From assembly GCF_002078875.1 (NCBI RefSeq), contig NC_034420.1, positions 2,298,519-2,362,518 on the forward strand: 64,000 nt of DNA, written 5' to 3'. The position numbers were made by a program, and so were the translations under genes. Origin of the DNA: Numida meleagris. Its lineage: Eukaryota; Chordata; Aves; Galliformes; Numididae. A model generated the notes under the pieces. The model had not been told where the DNA came from, searched no databases, and saw nothing but the letters and a program-made list of their open reading frames with translations. This document shows, piece after piece, positions 35,511 to 47,200 of the stretch. The stretch's first letter is position 1, and each line of letters opens with the position of its first letter.

Positions 35511-38146
35511 AGAGTTCTGGGGAGACTTGTCAGTCTCCCAAATCAAGAAGAAATTCTTGGCAAGTGCTTTCCCTGTGGCAACTTGGGGCAGAACTGGTTT
35601 TCTCCTACTGATCAGTCCTAATGAGAGGAGAGATCAGGGCTCCAGATAACTGAAAAGCTGATCTATGGCAATGATGTCATGCTCCAGCTGGGACATATTT
35701 CACATAGGATTGTGCATGTCACTTCCTTCGTGTTTCCAGGGTTCCCGTAATTGTGCATGAAGCCAGCAGTGAGCACGTTTGAGCGGCAGTGAGCTGTGTT
35801 GGGAGCACTGGGACAGCTGTGCTGGCAGCACTGTCTGGCACAAGCAGGGTTCATCTATGCAGGGCCATGTGTTGCAGCTCGCTCTGTGTGTCTCCTGTTC
35901 ATGGCAGAGCATGCTAGCTGCAGGGAATGCCTGCTGCAAATCCTACTCAGGGGTACAAGCAGCCCTCTGGCTCCAGGCACGGTGCTGCAGCCTGCTGCCA
36001 TAGCTGCATGGGACACCTCCGCTGCTCCTTCTCCCCACTCCCAGCAGGGCAGGGCAGCGCCCCGGGTTGCCAGATCTCAGGGCGTGGGTGGGCTTAGCGA
36101 CTCCTGGGGCTCTTGTAGAACATGCAGAAAGGTTCTGCCCATGTTCTGTGCACCACAGAAGCCTGTAGCCATGAGTTATAAAGGAAGTAGCTCTGCCTTG
36201 AACCTGGGCTGAAGCTGGGAGGCAGGGCAGGACCAAAGCACTTAGTGTGAGTTCTTCAGGAAACATCTCGGAACAGGCAAGGGGCTCGAATTTGCTCATT
36301 GACCAGTGGAAGGTTGTTAAATAATGAGACAAAACAGCACTGAAAACTGATATTTTGCACGCCATGGGAATTTCTTTTCAATAACTTTTAAAATGTGATG
36401 CTTGTACCTGGCACATCCACTGAGATGTTTCCCAAAGCAGTTGTGTTGCACTCCTCATGCCAAAGCCCAGTGTTCCTCGGCCTCGCATGGTGTGTGAAGC
36501 AGCCTGGGTCTGCAAGCGTCATCCTCGCTGTGATGTGGGAGGGAGGCAAGGCTGCAGCAAGTGCTTGGGGCTGGCTCGGGAGCAGGGGCTCAGGTCGCTC
36601 TGGTCTGTGCCTGTGGCTCGCTGAGCAGATCCAGCAGACAGGCACATATGTGATGAGTTGTGTTTTCATCAGTGAAATAATATGTGCTATATCTAATGAG
36701 CTTGGGTACAATCTGACCGGGACAGCTGCCAGCATGGATTGCCTATTTCATTGCATGACACTGTCTAATTTCATTTTATTTATTGCCCTGTGTAGCACCT
36801 ATAACAACAATGTCTGGGCGATGACAGAACAATCATTCTAACAAAATACACTGTATAGTTTTTACGGCCTTTGAGACTTGTACTGGCAACTCTACGAGAC
36901 ACAATACCAAAGGAGAGAGACCACTGGGCTGATCCTGTCTGGCGGTCTCCCTGCTCCTTGATGCACGAGCTGTCGGGATGGGGCAGGGGCTCGGCTCTGT
37001 CCGTCTCCATCCCATCAGCCTTGGCCTCTCTCGGCCTGCCCAGGGCACCCTGAGGCAGAGATGCCTTTAGGTTGCTGCATTGAAGGCAGTTCGAAGAGTT
37101 GCACAGTTTTGCTTTCTCCACAAGCTATTACAAGTCCATGGTGGGACAGATGAACTGTCTGGAGCAGTATTCCTTCATATGCTGTATCTTATTATAGTAG
37201 CTGCTTTCTGCTGAGCCATTTTTATAAAATACAGTGCCTACAGAGCTTCTGTGGATGGGAAGTTCCAGGAGCGGGGAGGCTCCTTATCCAGCTCCCCAGC
37301 CAGCGTCATGCCTTACCCAGGGTTATATAGCTGCTGGAGGTAAGCTCGCACTCCCCTCACATTTTCCTTAGGTGTTTCCAGGCCTCAGTTTTGCTCAGAG
37401 TGTGTTCTGGGTTTCTTCTCCTCCACGAGACCATATGAGTAAATAGTGTCATGGTGCAAAGTTAGTGTACTTACAGCCGGATGCTCCTGCTGTGGGATGT
37501 GTTCTTTTCTCTATCCCTTTGATGTCTGTAGCTGTAACCTTCCCCTTCAGACCACTCTTTTTTATCAAAATTCATCTGAGCTCCATTCTGCAGTTTGATT
37601 TTGGTCCATCACGCACAGCAAGCTTCAAAAATTATGGCCACAGGTTTTTTTCAGAACCAGGTCTGTAATTCTTAGCTAGTATGCATGTTTAGTACTTTGT
37701 TTTTTTAGCCCTGCTTGGAACTAACAGCATTGGGATCGTGCAGAGAAATTTTAGACTAGGAAAGTCCAGTCTGAGTACATCCAATTGTTGTCCCCAGGCT
37801 GCTTAAACCTGGGAGCAGAGCTGGCTGTGACCCTATTGCTGCGCTGACCTGAAGTAGTTGGCCACAGGGCTGCGGGACAGCTCCGTGCCAGCTCCCATCC
37901 ATCACCTAGGGCAGCTTCTGCCCCTTAGCAGTTTGACATATTTTCATTTAAATTGTGTTAGAAGCCAACATGTAAAAGCCTAACAAAGACGGTACCTTAG
38001 TGAAATGAGGTGTGTAAAAGGTGACCGTTTGAAATAAGTGTACCTAGACTGACTGAACTCATTTTCCTATTCTAAATGCCATTGAAATTTGTGTGCTCCT
38101 TACAGTCACTGCTTTCCCAAGCCTGCGTGAATCAGCAGTGCGTTGC
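35511..38146. other. Unique sequence, no recognised gene
   Basis: Open frames up to 148 codons occur on both strands between 35800 and 36850. They sit over moderately GC-rich sequence and show no domain. An open segment near 37242-37340 ends at a fair donor (CTGGAG|GTAAGC) but its acceptor is poor. Confidence 0.5.
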
Positions 38147-38228
38147 TGTCCCATTTTACAGAAACGAAAGCTCGATTTGTCAAGCAGCTTGTCCTTCACT
38201 TGGGAGCACGAGGAAGGGGTGAGATCCC
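38147..38228 (+). repeat. Possible MIR SINE remnant
   Basis: TGTCCCATTTTACAGAAACG, then TTGTCAAGCAGCTTGTCCTT, GGGAGCACGAGG and GAGATCCCA parallel the MIR core order: 'ccccattttacagatgaggaaactgagg', 'aagttaagcaacttgcccaaggtca', 'gagctgggattc'. Divergence is high. Confidence 0.35.
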
Positions 38229-41220
38229 ATTGCAGCAGGCTGCCTTCCTGGCCCCGTGCAGCTGAGCTGACCGCTCACCTGCCCGTGGATGCATGGCCCT
38301 GCTGCAGAAACGTGAGCTGTGCTGTGCTGAAACGCTGTTCAAGTCAAACTTTGTAAGGGTGTGCAGGCCTCGGTCCACTGTTGGAAGGCATCAGTGAGAC
38401 AGGTTGCAGTGTTTAAATTCCCTTGAAACCAGTGGCAGGGAGACACTGCAGCGTGCTCTAAAATAGCCCTGTTCACATTTTCAGTGCCTTTGAATATCTT
38501 TAAAAATCAGGCTGGAGATTATTGGCCTACAGTCAGACAGGATGTCTAGACCCAGGCTTGTATTGTAACTGTAAGGCTATTCTGTTTCCCCATAGATAGC
38601 CGCAGAACAAAATAATGAGATGAGAGGAAAAAAAATGAGATGATTATTTTTACAAATTCCTTAAAGTGTATGAATATGGCAGTGCTTTTCTGCAGGACTG
38701 GAGTGTGATCTATGCTGCTGGTCTTCAGTGAGATAAGCTGCTCTAACAACTTGTCTTGGGTTTTGGTTTCTCACTGAGCGCCTCGCTTTTTCTGTTGGAA
38801 AAGCTAATAACCTAAACATATGTCCAATGATTGATGCCTCTGTATGCATATTCAGTGTGTGTAATGCGCTCTTAAGGGAGCAAATACTGCTGTAGTTGAG
38901 TCAGCAGGACTGGAACACTAATTTAATTAGTGTTTTTTGGTCAGTATTTACTAGCAATGACAAAACAACTTTTTGCTGTCTGGGGAATATAGCATTGTAT
39001 CTGCCAGTGCGATAGCTCATGGACAAAACACTTAGTTAACCCATTAGAAGTCCTTCTAATCTGTCACTAATTAAAACAACATTCTCTTTCCCTAAAATAT
39101 CATTTTTAAAATCTCATCTATTATTACAATATTTCTGTTGAAGTTTTCCAAGGAAGGATTTTTATTCATCTGAGAGGGATTTTTAATTACCATCATTGAC
39201 TGTGAAATCATTACGGTGATTTAAATCATCTGATCTGGCCACTCCAGTGACGTGACAGAGCATCACTCATGGCCAGGCAAAGCGTGAGCTCCTCATAGAG
39301 CTGCAGCATCGGAATCTTTCTAAAGCATTTAGTCTTGCAGAGATCTTGCAGGCAGCTGCCCTCTGTTCCTGAGCGTGCTGGCCACCTCTGGTGCCTTCCT
39401 GACCCCAGTGGTCATTTCAGCTACCAGCCACTTATCCTGTATGGTTATGCCTGGGAATTAACATTAAATGTGAGAATGTACGTGGGGAGCCAACTGATTT
39501 TTGGATCCCTCAGTCCAGTCTTGGAATTTTGACAGCTGAAGGTGTTCTGTAAAGCATGTTTTCATTGTGCAGCATGTAGCCTCAGTACAAGAAAGCAGAA
39601 GCCTTTAGGCTAGTCATGAGGATAGTGAAATGTATGTCGTTGTGAAAAAACACAGCCCCTGGAAATGATGCAAGTTTGTGTGTCATCCAGGTTTGCTGTT
39701 GTCTTCTGGATCATGGGAAACTTCACCGGAGCACTGCGTAGAAGTAAGTAATGGGGCAAAACAATGGCAGGGCTACAGAAACAAGCAACTCGTGCTCTTG
39801 GGGAGCACAAGTCAAGTCATTCTTGTCATCAAACATCCCAGTCACCTGCTGGGATACCTGGGGGAAAAATTAGGGTAGCAAAACACATATTGTTTCTTTT
39901 GTTAAAAGTGCCAAGTTCGGTGGAGATGAATTGGCCATCTGTTCCACTCCCAGCAACGCTCTGGCAAGCCGTAAAGCTCATTTTTATACGTTGCCACTTT
40001 CCATCAGCGCTAACAAAAGTCAGAGGGAATTGTTTGGGTTTTTCCTAGAACATTCTTCCTTTTGACAACTCGCAACCAAGAGCCTTTTCTGCAAGGTTTG
40101 TTCTCCCTCTGGCCTCCCCGTGTTTGCACAAGACATTCAGGTACCTTATCTCCGAGCAGGAGGGTAATCAGACACCTGTTTAGACTGGAGACTAAAACCC
40201 CTTCGTTGGCTTCACAACAAAGAGCTCTTGTCTAAGCAAACACTCCTCATCCTGGTGTCGGTTCCTTAGCTGACACGGGCCCTGGGTTTGTGCATACATC
40301 GTCCTGTAGGACAGTCCCTGTCACCCTATTGCAGTAGGGTCATGGCCTTCTCCCCCTGTTTTTCTCCCTCAGCACAGTGACACGATGCATCCATTAGGTG
40401 TGTCCTAACTACTGCAGGCTGCAGAGGCGTTCTCCAGTACAATTCTAAAGCTGCAGAATCCTCCGTTCATCTGAACGCTTGAACTCTTCCTGGTAAAGCA
40501 CATCTTCCATGTGCTGATCGTTGTCACCCAGGGCTGGTTTAATCACTGCAGGAATGAGGAGATCAGTCTGTGTGCAGTGCATCTTATGTAGCATCTGAGG
40601 TGCATGACACATCCTGAGATGTGTCAATCCACGGATGTTAAATAGTGCCTCGCTCTGCTCAGCTCGTGTTGTGCTCTCCCATGTGAGGGGCATGAGGCTC
40701 TGGCAGGCAGGAGCTCCTCTTGGCTGCCCAGGAATGGTGATGAGGTTGCTGGGGGGGCAGAGAGGAGGGCAGCTCCTCTGCCTCCGCAGAGATGTGCTCC
40801 CGCCTGGAGAAATGGCTTTGTATGTATTCAGATTTTCCAAATTCCTGTAAATACTTTTAATAATAATTCTTTTACAGTATTTTTCCCTTCCTGAATGACT
40901 GTTACTGAATGCCAGCCAGCCAGCTGAGCTCTCTTGTGTTAGGTTTCTGTATACGCACATTTTGAAATTCCATTTTGCTAAATGAAACCTTTAGAAGATG
41001 TTTCTAAGCTTCTTAAACTTGTTAAGGAAGTCTCCCTTCATTTTGATGTTCCTTTGATGTTGCAAACAATTAACAAAACAATTGCTTCTTCCTTTGAAAA
41101 ATACACTTGCATTTGCATTTCTCCTCCAAATATTTTCATTTGATAAACACAAGGAAGAGCTTCCGGAATTCTCTCTTTTATTTATTGATTTTTTTCTCCC
41201 CCAAACCCCTTTGACATCAG
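38229..41220. other. Unique, partly AT-rich sequence
   Basis: No gene recognised beyond the weak minus-strand candidate at 40445-40545. The block 38920-39235 is AT-rich and non-repetitive, with several TAATTA/ATTAA cores, as in developmental non-coding elements. ACCCTA/TAGGGT arms form a small hairpin near 40325-40342. Confidence 0.5.
40445..40545 (-). other. Candidate terminal exon (weak)
   Basis: On the minus strand GATCTCCTCATTCCTGCAG is followed by 101 bases open to a TAG at 40445. The 32-residue peptide is charged and begins IKPALGDNDQHMEDVLYQEE. The acceptor tract is good. No poly(A) signal was seen within about 400 bases downstream and no partner exon was found, so this is weak evidence. 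Confidence 0.15.
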
Positions 41221-41467
41221 CAAGCGTGCCTCCCGAGAACATGGTTTTTTCAGGGGTTCCTGCCCCAGCCGCCCCATGCAGAGCAGTGGGAAGGCAGCAG
41301 GTGGCTGAGCTGTGCAGGACAGGCCCCCCCAGCCCTGCCCCAGCGCGTGCTTTGCGTGGCATGACGCCTGCAGAAGGCGTACCTGGCTGCGTGGCTCTCC
41401 TGGGCCCTGCTTCCCCACCATCAGCGGCACAGCGCTGCGGCTCGCTGTCGGAAGACCGTAAAATGAA
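41221..41467 (+). other. Candidate internal exon, GC-rich, unknown gene
   Basis: A long pyrimidine tract (TTTTTTTCTCCCCCAAACCC, then CTTTGACATCAG) ends at 41220. The next 247 bases are sharply GC- and CpG-rich, then sequence returns to AT-rich right at a donor (ATGAA|GTAAGC at 41468). One plus frame is open throughout (two bases, 81 codons, two bases), starting SVPPENMVFSGVPAPAAPCR and ending GSLSEDRKM. The peptide is Ala/Pro/Gly-rich and low in complexity, and a minus frame is open too, so coding is unproven. The abrupt composition change at both splice motifs is the strongest exon-like signal in the window. Its end phase fits the start of the candidate at 42418-42581. Confidence 0.3.
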
Positions 41468-42417
41468 GTAAGCAGCGTCAAACAAATGTCCTGTGACAAC
41501 TGTCAGGCCATTAAATTATGGAATAATTAATCACAGCCTATTTAGATACCTAATTAGCTTCTGTATGATTACTAGAGTATGAAATAATACTTCATTGCTG
41601 GAGGGGAGCCAAGGAATATTTATGTACCCCTCCCACTGCTGCATGGATTGCTGCTGGCAGGTAACTAAATCCAATAATTACTACCAGGGAAAAAAAGGCA
41701 TGTCTGCTGTTCTCTCTCCAAATTGATTACAACTCAACAGAACAAGGGATGTGAAAGAAAGCCCTGGAAGCTGGAGGAATTTGAAACGCGTGGTTTTGGG
41801 CATGTAACCCAATCCAGGGAGCTGGGGGACCATGCCACCTGCCTCACAGGATGCAGTGCAGGAGCAGCAAGGCTGTGCATGCTCCAGGCAGTTTTAGTGT
41901 GAAGGCAGTCTTTACCTATCTAAGTGAGCTGCACACTTGCTGTGGTTTTGCCTTTCCCCTCGCATACTTGTGGTTCCGTGTCTTTCTTGATGCAGTTTGC
42001 ACCCGTGAAGGAATTGAGCCCAATTGCAATCTAGGTTTTGTCTGTATATAAGAAAAAAGGAAAAAAGGTGACAAACTGTAATTCTTGGTTCATACCTATC
42101 CAGTAGAAAACCCTAGCTCTGGGACTCTTGAAACTGGCCTGGCATTAATGGGCATACAGAAGTTGTGCTAGGGTGTTGCTGGTAATGCGCCGAAGCTCCC
42201 CAGTTCTGGGTTTCGTCTGGAGAGTTTCCTAGAGCTGAACACAAGGAGCTGAACCCAGGCAGCAGCTGCAGTGTGGATTTCCAAGCTGAAATCCAGCCCT
42301 GACAGCAAAGTAAAGCCCAGTGGGTGGCAGAGGGGATCACCGGTGAGGATGGAGACTGCACTGCAGAGTGTGCTGTGTGTATGTGGACCTGTCTCCTTGT
42401 GTTTTTTTTCCATCCAG
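41468..42417. other. Putative intron between two candidate exons
   Basis: AT-rich sequence with clustered homeodomain-type cores at 41510-41560 (ATTAAATT, AATTAATC, CTAATTAG). It contains no recognised gene. It ends in TGTTTTTTTTCCATCCAG. Confidence 0.3.
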
Positions 42418-42581
42418 GGCTTTGGCTGACACTCCTGAGAAAGGCAGGAATACATGGAGCTCCTGGTGCTTCGGTTGCTCCCATCCTTGGTGCATCTCAC
42501 GGGAGGGAGTTTCCTTTTCTTTGCTCGTACGAAACCGCCATAGCTGGGAGGCAAAGCTCACTGGCTGTGCCTTCGATGCAG
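42418..42581 (+). other. Candidate internal exon, phase-matched to 41221-41467
   Basis: The acceptor TGTTTTTTTTCCATCCAG ends at 42417, and a donor GATGCAG|GTGGGT follows at 42582. The 164 bases are open in two plus frames. The frame that continues from the upstream candidate (one base, 54 codons, one base) begins ALADTPEKGRNTWSSWCFGC. The phase match with the upstream exon has about a one-in-three chance of being accidental. No domain recognised. Confidence 0.22.
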
Positions 42582-43980
42582 GTGGGTTGGCACACAGCAT
42601 GCTGTGCTGCTTGGGGTGAGGACAGGAGCATCCCGGGCACACAACTCCCTCTGCCCTGCTGCTGTCCAAGCGTTCCTGCTTGTGTGTTTTCAGAAGGAGG
42701 TTTGGTCAGGGTGATCTGTGTGGGGGCACCTTGAGTGGCAATGTGCTGGGGAGGGGGCTTAGCAGGGCAATGCTGGCTTGGGTCTGGCGGCACTGCTGGT
42801 GGCAGAGGGAGGAATGCAGAGGGGATATCCACTTAGGGGCTTCCTTTTCCTCTCCCCTAAAGAGGAGTGACAGCAAGGCTTTACCTCGTGTCTTTCTCTC
42901 CCTGCCTTCTGATAAGCAAATGCAGCACTAGGGCTGACAGGGTGGAGACAGCTCTTAACCATGATGGCAGGGATTGGAGGGTGCAAAAAATTTACTGTCC
43001 TGTTCATCACTCTGCAGTGTGGTTGTGGACATACGCATGTGTCCATACTTCCCAACGAAACAAGCCCCACACGTGAATTCTTCCCCCTAATCTATCTCAA
43101 GCAGACTCCAACCATGGTTGTAAATTACATCCAGACACATGACATGGATATATTGTCAGGCTAGGATTTTTCCACTCTGCGCATTTAATTTGACTCAGCA
43201 GTGTCGCCCCAGTTTCTGCAGATTACAGAGTCCACACTCTCAATCATTTCTATTGCTCCCATAAGGAGAGAATTTTGCTTTATTTCTTTCTCGTGTGCTT
43301 GCACCTGCTGTGTTTTATTGTCCTCTTTAACCCTTTTGTGCCATAGGTACGTTCTCCCGAAGCCGTGTGCGGGGGCTGGCTGCCCTGCCTCAGAGGTGTG
43401 GAAAGGGCAGGCAGAGCGGTTCGTGCTGCCGGGTGCTATATGCCCTCCTGGTAATCCAGCTCTGGAAATGTGTTTTCAGTTTTTCCCTTTGAAATATGTA
43501 ATGAGAAGTATTGCCAATGCATACTGTATTCCTCTGCCGTTAGTTCCTTGAGTAGATTAACAGCTGTAAGAACGATGTCTTCTGACGATGGTATTTGACG
43601 CTTACTTTTCAATATTTCAAAAACAAGGGAGGAGCAGGGGGGGATTGATCACTACATCAGTTTTTTTTTGTGTATTTTTTGTTGTTTTGTCTGCTTTGCC
43701 ATCAAGTTGGGAGACCACTGAGATGGTCTACCTCAGGAGACCAGTTTGTCATTTTCTTTACTGATGAATCTTTAAAGCTGTGCAAATAACTTACTTTAAA
43801 GATCTTCTTTGGATGTTCCCTTATTACTCCATCCCAAAGAGACTGTTCGTTGGCATGCCTCTACTAGTTTTTAAACAGAGTTCTGTTTAAAATCAAGGGG
43901 TTGATGGCTGCTGGCACCCCAGCTCCCCGCGTTCTACCTGCTCTACTAGCAGCATCCTCTCTGCACTGATGTTTTTAAAC
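42582..43980. other. Unique sequence, no confident gene
   Basis: A further acceptor-like tract (GTTCATCACTCTGCAG) at about 43002-43017 would continue the 42418-42581 frame for 19 codons to a TGA at 43077. No poly(A) signal was seen soon after. A T-rich tract lies at 43660-43694. Confidence 0.45.
43869..43892. repeat. Perfect 11-bp-arm palindrome
   Basis: TTTTAAACAGA (43869-43879), a GT spacer, then TCTGTTTAAAA (43882-43892) form a perfect inverted repeat. It could be a dimeric factor site or a small cruciform. It lies 90 bases upstream of a CR1 insertion. Confidence 0.8.
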
Positions 43981-44226
43981 TAAAAGCGGGGAGATTTAGG
44001 TTAGATATGAGGAGGGAACTCTTTATTTGGAGGGTGGTGAGGCCCTGGCACAGTCTGCTCAGAGAAGGTGTGGATGCTCCATCCTTGGAGGTGATCAGGC
44101 CCAGGTTGGATGGTGCCTTGAGCAGCCTGATCTGGTGGGGGGCAGCCAGCCCTCAGCAGGGCACTGGGGCTGGATGGGCTTTAAGGTCCCCTCCAACTCA
44201 ACCCAGTTTATGATTCTCTGGTTCTT
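43981..44226 (+). mobile_element. CR1 LINE 3' end, 5'-truncated
   Basis: Landmarks in CR1 order are AGATTTAGGTTAGATATGAG, GGGTGGTGAGGCCCTGGCAC, GGTGTGGATGCTCCATCCTT, GCCCAGGTTGGATGGTGCCT, TTTAAGGTCCCCTCCAACTC and a terminal ATGATTCTCTGGTTCTTTG. Only about 245 bases of 3' UTR remain. Its subfamily differs from that of the copies at 25.8 and 57.8 kb, judging by the central segment. Confidence 0.88.
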
Positions 44227-47200
44227 TGACTTTGAATCTTCTGTATGTCACTGACCCCAGAGGTCATTGTTCAAAATTTGTATTTATCCTCTCTTGCACA
44301 TTTGCTGCAAAAGCTTTGTGGCCTTTTGCAAATTTATTTAATGTGCTTAGGCTTTCAGCTCAGGGTGAATACTTAATATTTTTGAAAAGAGGAAGAAATT
44401 TTAAAAGGGAAATGGATTTTAGGAATTGTCATGCACCAGTGTTCCCCCAAGAAATGGGGTCTTTAAGACTTTATAAAAAAAGTGGCCATGCAGCTCCAGT
44501 ATTGATTTCAGACCATTACTTTTTGCATCCTGTACCTTTAAGCCTGGGTTTAGTACGTCTACGTATCCAGCATGCAGTGGGTACAGTTTGATAACTTGGG
44601 TGTTGTCAGCCTGTCCTGCTCCCCTGGGACCAGCAGGTGTGAGGGACCCAGAGCAGCTTCCCCATGATGAGCAGAGCTTTGTAGGCTGAGTGTGGACCTT
44701 TGAGGCTGTTGGGGAATGGGATCTGCCTGTGTTCAGGAAGGAGAATATCTCCAAAGGGTGAGAAACTGCCTGTTTCTCAGTCTTGCAGAAAAAAAAAAGA
44801 GATGTCTGGCAAACAAAGGAAAGGTGTGTAATGGATCAAGGAGAAGGAGAGGTCATAGTCAGATCCAAGATCTACCATGAGCAGAACAACATACTCACGT
44901 GGGACATTGTGCTGGTGATGCAGAAATTCAGCATATGACGAGTGTACACCTTGTGCATCTGGGGCTTTGCTCAAGTATTCTGGGATGCAGAACTTCAAGA
45001 GCTTGAGAATCTCCCTTCTGCAGCTCTGTGCCCCATTAAGATTCACAGCCTGTCCCTTTTTTTTTTCCTAACTAGCAATGTGACCATCCATCTGATGACG
45101 GTAGCTCTCTAACCTTGGCTCTGGTAGAGCTGCTGCAGCTCCCAAGTCAGAGGTGCTGCTTTTTGTGCTGCCAGTCCATCTCAGCATCACTTCGACCAGT
45201 TGGTGGTTTTCTTGAAAGTAGCTCAGCTGCTGTCATGGCTAGAAAAAATGAGACTGTGGGAAAGCACAAGAGCAAGCAGGACCCAAGCCCATGTCCTGCA
45301 TCAGAAGGATGAACGCTGAGTGCCACTGACAGCTCAGGTGTGGACTTGGCTCCTCACTGCAGCTTCCCCCGTGTGGAGGTTGCAATGATGTAAAAAAGGA
45401 GAAAATACAGGTTTGCTGGCATGTGTGTGTAATGCCTCGCTGGCACCTCTGCTTGATGCAGCAGTGTCTTAGCTCAAGCTTCTCCCTGGTGTGTATTTTG
45501 ATGAAAGTCCATTCATCTCAGTCTCATGCAACCTTTACTGCTGCTGATGACTTCAGTGTTGTTCCTGTAGCTCATCCCAAACCTGGTCAAATATTTCCAG
45601 AGTAGCGTTTAATCATAGAGCATTCTTCCCATGTTTTATGACATTAGCTAAGAGTGAGTTCCCATCCAAGAGCTGAAGAGCTGCATTTGTTTGATTATCC
45701 ACCGTAATGTTTGTTTTCCTTCCCGTCAGACAGAAATGGGCTTGTCACAGCACATGTCACTCGGAGAGGAGGTGTGGGGGAGAGGAGCGTGTTAGCACAG
45801 GGCTCTGTGCATGAGTCAAGGCACTGTTAGTTGTCTCATGTGCAACCCTACAGACCTTCCCGGAGCCTCTCTCCAAGGCACAGTTTCCTTCTGGGTATCC
45901 AATGTTCCACCAGTGGGGAAGGAAAATGATGTCTGCGAAGGTGCTAATTGCTTGTGTTTATCAAAAGTCCAAGAGTCTGCAGAGAGCTGGGGGGGCGTTT
46001 ACAGCTCGGAAACTTCTCTGTGCCCAGCCACTTCTGAGCAGGCGGCCGGCGCGATTTATGGCTCCGCTCACCGGGGAATGCTTCGTGCAGGGCTGGGTTG
46101 CGCTTTTAAGCGGTCAGATGTTTAGTATAGAAAAGATTAGAAGTGACTACGCTGGTACATGACTCAGAGACTGCAGCAGGGAACAAAACATGCACATTGG
46201 CTGTTTGTAAGTTGTAAAAGCTGCAGCAAATTACTGCGGCACAATTTGGCTCCGAAACAAGATAGGAAGCAAAGGGCAGCCCACTTTTGGGTAAAGGAGG
46301 TCAGCATGCAGTGCTGATCTGGGTGAGTTTTGCATGCCAGTCCTCGCACTGCTGAAGACATAGGAGCGGGGTCATCTCTAGGCTTTATTTGGAGGAGCCA
46401 GTGTCGGGAGTTACCGCACTGCATCAATGCCTGACAGGATCCAAGTCCTCCTCCTGCCCCACCCAGCATTTGACCTGTCCTGTTTAAAGGTGGTGATAGC
46501 TTTGGATTTAGTTACGAAAGGATAGGGAACATGATAAAAGCAAAATTCACAAAATGTTAATCTCCCCTCTGCAAGGCATTATGTGCAGGCTGGCTGGAGG
46601 AGCTCAGCAGGACTAACCTCTCAGCTGAGGATACAGTCCTGGCCACTGCTAAAATGTCTGCTGGCTTCAGAGCATCCCCTGTGCACACACACAGCAAGAA
46701 GGCGGCCGTGGCTTCTTGCTGCAGGGAAGGTCAGGAAAGCTTTCAGTTGTAGGAAAACTGGCCATCGAGTGCTGCTGCAAAGAGGGCACAGCAGGAGTAT
46801 GCTTAGAAGTCGCTCAAGCAGGAAGAGTATCAATCATGTTGTCTTTTTAATACGTGGAAGTATATTCAAGCTATCTCGCTGTCATAAAAGTGACATTTCA
46901 GTTGCTTACAATTCAAGTGAAATTCGGAAGATCTCTCTGGTTGTTGTTACCATTTCTCCAGAGGGTGTGTGGGAAGGAAGGTGACATACTGTCATCAGCA
47001 CTGCTGACCCGCGGAGCATGCTGACAGACATGGGGTTGGGATGCATGTGTCCCACGTCTGGTTCCAGGGCTGTGGTTGAAGAGGCCATGGCTGCCCCATG
47101 CCAAGCCCTGCTGCTGCCCCCTGACCTCACGAGGCTGAGCTGCAGGGAATAGTGGTGCCATTGGGATAGGGTCCTGAGTGATGGGCTGGGAGGAGGAGGA

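Noticed and set aside
37242..37340. Open segment ending at CTGGAG|GTAAGC
   Set aside because: The upstream acceptor lacks a pyrimidine tract, so it was not listed as a candidate exon.
40445..40960. 171-codon minus frame read as a whole gene
   Set aside because: Only the last ~33 codons after an acceptor-like site look unusual. The upstream part is ordinary.
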